Part shown: in pieces, positions 4,795 through 6,164 of the stretch
How the letters are laid out: every line of letters begins with the position of its first letter
Position numbering within the stretch: the first letter of the stretch is position 1
From: Deltaproteobacteria bacterium
Lineage (GTDB): Bacteria; Myxococcota; Myxococcia; Myxococcales; 40CM-4-68-19
NCBI GenBank assembly: GCA_005879095.1
Contig: VBLM01000493.1
Coordinates: forward strand, 1 to 6,164
Reading direction: 5' to 3'
DNA length: 6,164 nucleotides
Made by a program: the position numbers and the translations under genes
The notes under the pieces: model-generated
What the model was told of the DNA's origin: nothing
The model's input: the letters and a program-made list of their open reading frames with translations, nothing else
The model's database searches: none

Positions 4795-5499
4795 TTACTT
4801 TCCCAGCTCCTGGTGCATCTGCTGCGAGGTGGTGCCCGTCTTGGCCTGTGCCGGCTGCTCGGTCGGAGGCGCCTTCACCGAAGGTGTCAGTTTGGGAAGG
4901 TCGATCTTGGCGATCACGTTGTCCGGCTGCTTCGCGCCCGACGCATCCAAGGTCAAGAGGACCGACTTGCCCTGATCGATGGCCGGCAGCTCGCTCGCCA
5001 TCGTGTAACCGCCGCCGTTCTGGTCGGGCTCGAGATCGCCGAGATCGATGGAATCGCCGGTCTGCGGCTTGAGCCACGCGTGGTACGCCTTGCCGCCCTC
5101 GGGCTTCTCGTCGAGTCCGTAGGCGCTGACGCGGATGAACGTCTTGCCGTCGGCAAGCTCGCCGACGGTCGCAGCCGCCCAGGATTTCGTTTTCTTATCA
5201 GTAGCTTCGAGGATCACAGTGGTGCGGCCGGCGGTCTTGAGCATGGCCGCGTCCTTCTGCAGCTGAGCGATCTGCTTGCTCAGCCCCTCGGACTGGTTGC
5301 GGGTCTCCTGCGCATCGCGGACTGAGTTCATCCAGCGCTGCGAGTACGTGCTGACACTGGAGGCCAGGTACGCGATCAACGCGACGAAGGCCACGATGAC
5401 GACCACGGCGGGGACCGCCGCGCGCCAGGACTGCGTCGCCTTGCCTTCGGTCAGCCTCGAAAACGTCGGACGGGTATCCGTCATGGTCGTAGTTGCCAT
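4795..5499 (-). CDS. Membrane-anchored protein with RskA-like periplasmic domain, no anti-sigma zinc finger
   Basis: 234 residues. A short basic cytoplasmic tail (1-26) leads into one membrane helix (about 28-47), then a coiled-coil-like stretch (57-90, SKQIAQLQKDAAMLKTA), and a beta-rich domain (about 92-201). The motifs KAYHAWLKPQTGDSIDLGDL, SVLLTLDASGAKQPDNVIAK and the Asp/Gly turns match the pattern of the C-terminal domain of RskA-type anti-sigma-K factors. The N-terminal tail is too short for the sigma-binding domain and has no HxxxCxxC zinc finger, so this is not a normal anti-sigma factor. A Pro/Gln/Thr tail (203-234) ends the protein. ATG 5499 is used although no good ribosome-binding site precedes it; ATG 5484 is an alternative that loses five residues. 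It is 107 bases before the FHA gene and may be co-transcribed or the previous unit. Probable envelope sensor or structural protein; family match moderate. Confidence 0.82.
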   Translation of the reverse strand: MATTTMTDTRPTFSRLTEGKATQSWRAAVPAVVVIVAFVALIAYLASSVSTYSQRWMNSVRDAQETRNQSEGLSKQIAQLQKDAAMLKTAGRTTVILEATDKKTKSWAAATVGELADGKTFIRVSAYGLDEKPEGGKAYHAWLKPQTGDSIDLGDLEPDQNGGGYTMASELPAIDQGKSVLLTLDASGAKQPDNVIAKIDLPKLTPSVKAPPTEQPAQAKTGTTSQQMHQELGK

Positions 5500-5566
5500 G
5501 CCGGAAAAGTTTCCACTGTTGAACGAAAAGGGAAGCTTCTTTAGGGACTTGGCGGCCCCGTGGCCG

Positions 5567-5746
5567 TCAGGCGTCCGTGCGGCGGCGCAGCGCGGGGCAG
5601 AGGGTCAGCGCGAGGCCGAAGTCCGAATCGGTCGCGACGTCCGTCGCCACGGCATTCTTGCGAGGGGAACGGGAAGAAACCTGCGCCTCCGGAAGCGGAC
5701 GGGGGCGGGGCGGGCGGCGATTTCCAGCATCGGCCTTTCTCGACAT
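5567..5746 (-). CDS. Possible small basic protein, 59 residues
   Basis: ATG 5746 to TGA 5567-5569, upstream of and in the same direction as the RskA-like gene. The product begins MSRKADAGNRRPPRP and is rich in Arg and Pro in its first half; the second half (VATDVATDSDFGLALTLCP) looks more protein-like. Codons 29-59 end in G or C almost without exception, as in the neighbouring genes, whereas the first half is mixed. There is no clear ribosome-binding site; only a G-rich run precedes the ATG at some distance. I recognise no family. It may be a real small gene or a chance frame in GC-rich DNA. Confidence 0.3.
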   Translation of the reverse strand: MSRKADAGNRRPPRPRPLPEAQVSSRSPRKNAVATDVATDSDFGLALTLCPALRRRTDA

Positions 5747-5795
5747 GGTGCGTTGTTCTACCCCACCCTACCCCTGGCCGCAAGCTAGACGACTA

Positions 5796-5837
5796 GGGGA
5801 CACGAAGCCGCGCCTTCGGCGAGAGCATCATGTCCCC
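5796..5837. repeat. Inverted repeat with nested hairpin in the divergent intergenic region
   Basis: ggggaca (5796-5802) and tgtcccc (5831-5837) are perfect reverse complements 28 bases apart. The loop contains a second small stem, CGAAG/CTTCG with a 6-base loop. There is no U run after either strand, so it does not look like an intrinsic terminator. It may be a protein-binding site or a structured RNA element. Confidence 0.35.
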
Positions 5838-5946
5838 GGCTTGTGACGCGTCGCATCGGTCGTTTGGCCGAAAGAATCGCGGCTTGCGCCCCTGTAATGT
5901 GCGTTTCCCGCCCACACCGGGTGGCCGTGACTCGGAGTTCAAGTCG

Positions 5947-6164
5947 ATGCGACCTCTTCGGTTTGCCGCCCTGGTGTTGGGTCTTGGACTGGCCGCGTGC
6001 GGCGGACACGCATCGAACCCGGGCGACGACATCACCAACGGCGGCGGCGACGCCGGCGACGTGACCGGCAAGGCCTGCGGCTTCGATACCGACTGCAACC
6101 CGCCCGATTACGTCTGCGACACCATCAGCCAGACCTGCGTGCAAGGCTGCGGGCTGAACCCGAA
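5947..6164 (+). CDS. Cysteine-rich lipoprotein, C-terminus cut by window edge
   Basis: Starts at ATG 5947 with GGAG nine bases upstream and runs off the right edge; 72 codons are visible. Signal peptide: basic start MRPLR, hydrophobic FAALVLGLGL, then the lipobox L15-A16-A17-C18, so C18 should be lipidated by the Lgt/LspA route. Gly follows at +2, and no Asp retention signal is seen. A Gly/Asp/Asn-rich linker (19-41) comes next, then closely spaced cysteines at 44, 50, 57, 64 and 68 (KACGFDTDC, then VC, TC and GC). This is the disulfide-type pattern of many myxobacterial secreted or outer-membrane lipoproteins, resembling Dickkopf N-terminal or EGF-like knots. It diverges from the minus-strand cluster, so a functional link is not implied. 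Function unknown. Confidence 0.85.
   Translation, partial: MRPLRFAALVLGLGLAACGGHASNPGDDITNGGGDAGDVTGKACGFDTDCNPPDYVCDTISQTCVQGCGLNP

Larger units (their letters stand above)
5500..5946. other. Divergent intergenic region between the minus-strand cluster and the lipoprotein gene
   Basis: The region separates the start of the RskA-like gene from the plus-strand lipoprotein gene. It holds the doubtful 59-residue ORF (5746-5567), G-rich runs at 5701-5715 and, on the other strand, around 5760-5774, and the inverted repeat at 5796-5837. TGTAAT at 5893-5898 matches a -10 box at five of six positions about 50 bases before ATG 5947, but I find no good -35 at normal spacing. No tRNA, mobile element or CRISPR repeat is visible. 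I found no convincing promoter for the RskA-like gene. Confidence 0.6.

Noticed and set aside
2906..4975. Plus-strand open frame of 689 codons opposite the hydrolase, membrane and FHA genes
   Set aside because: It is a shadow: high GC in third positions of the minus-strand genes removes stops on the other strand. The product is low-complexity Arg/Ala/Leu sequence without family features, and the minus-strand genes have clear domains.
5698..5717. G-rich run as a G-quadruplex
   Set aside because: Only three runs of three or more G are followed by a pair, so a stable four-run quadruplex is not assured in this GC-rich background.

Overview
The window is GC-rich with a strong preference for G or C in third codon positions. 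Its protein families (DUF4388/PATAN proteins, FHA proteins with a single membrane span, single-domain receivers, a cysteine-rich lipoprotein) suggest a myxobacterium or another member of the former Deltaproteobacteria, perhaps near Anaeromyxobacter. That assignment is inferred from gene content; there is no marker gene here to fix it.

Almost everything is encoded on the minus strand, so the reading order runs right to left. After a possible 59-residue ORF (5746-5567) comes a membrane-anchored protein with an RskA-like periplasmic domain (5499-4795). A 107-base gap follows that holds a candidate promoter and inverted repeats. Next is a compact set of genes: an FHA-domain membrane protein (4687-3542), a small membrane protein with a possible PH-like domain (3542-3099), an RNase Z-like metallo-beta-lactamase-fold hydrolase (3102-2407) and a TPR protein (2406-2101). 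After a 54-base gap come a CheY-like receiver (2046-1675), a GAF-domain gene (1678-941) and a DUF4388/PATAN protein with a degenerate receiver (944 to beyond the left edge). Apart from the two gaps, neighbouring genes abut or overlap by 1 to 4 bases, which points to an operon with translational coupling. A cysteine-rich lipoprotein gene starts at 5947 on the plus strand, diverges from the cluster and leaves the window on the right.

The genes read as a signalling module. It has an envelope protein with a phosphopeptide-binding FHA domain, a phosphorylatable receiver, a small-molecule-type GAF domain, a metal hydrolase, a TPR scaffold, and a PatA-like output protein carrying motifs that resemble the c-di-GMP-binding MshEN domain. 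How the proteins connect is inference.

Two lesions stand out. The GAF gene is split by an in-frame amber codon at 1514-1516, with the two halves in one frame and coding-like sequence on both sides. The FHA domain holds a perfect 63-bp in-frame tandem duplication (4403-4528) that duplicates its SxxH phosphopeptide-binding segment. Each could be a real recent mutation, or an error in sequencing or assembly.
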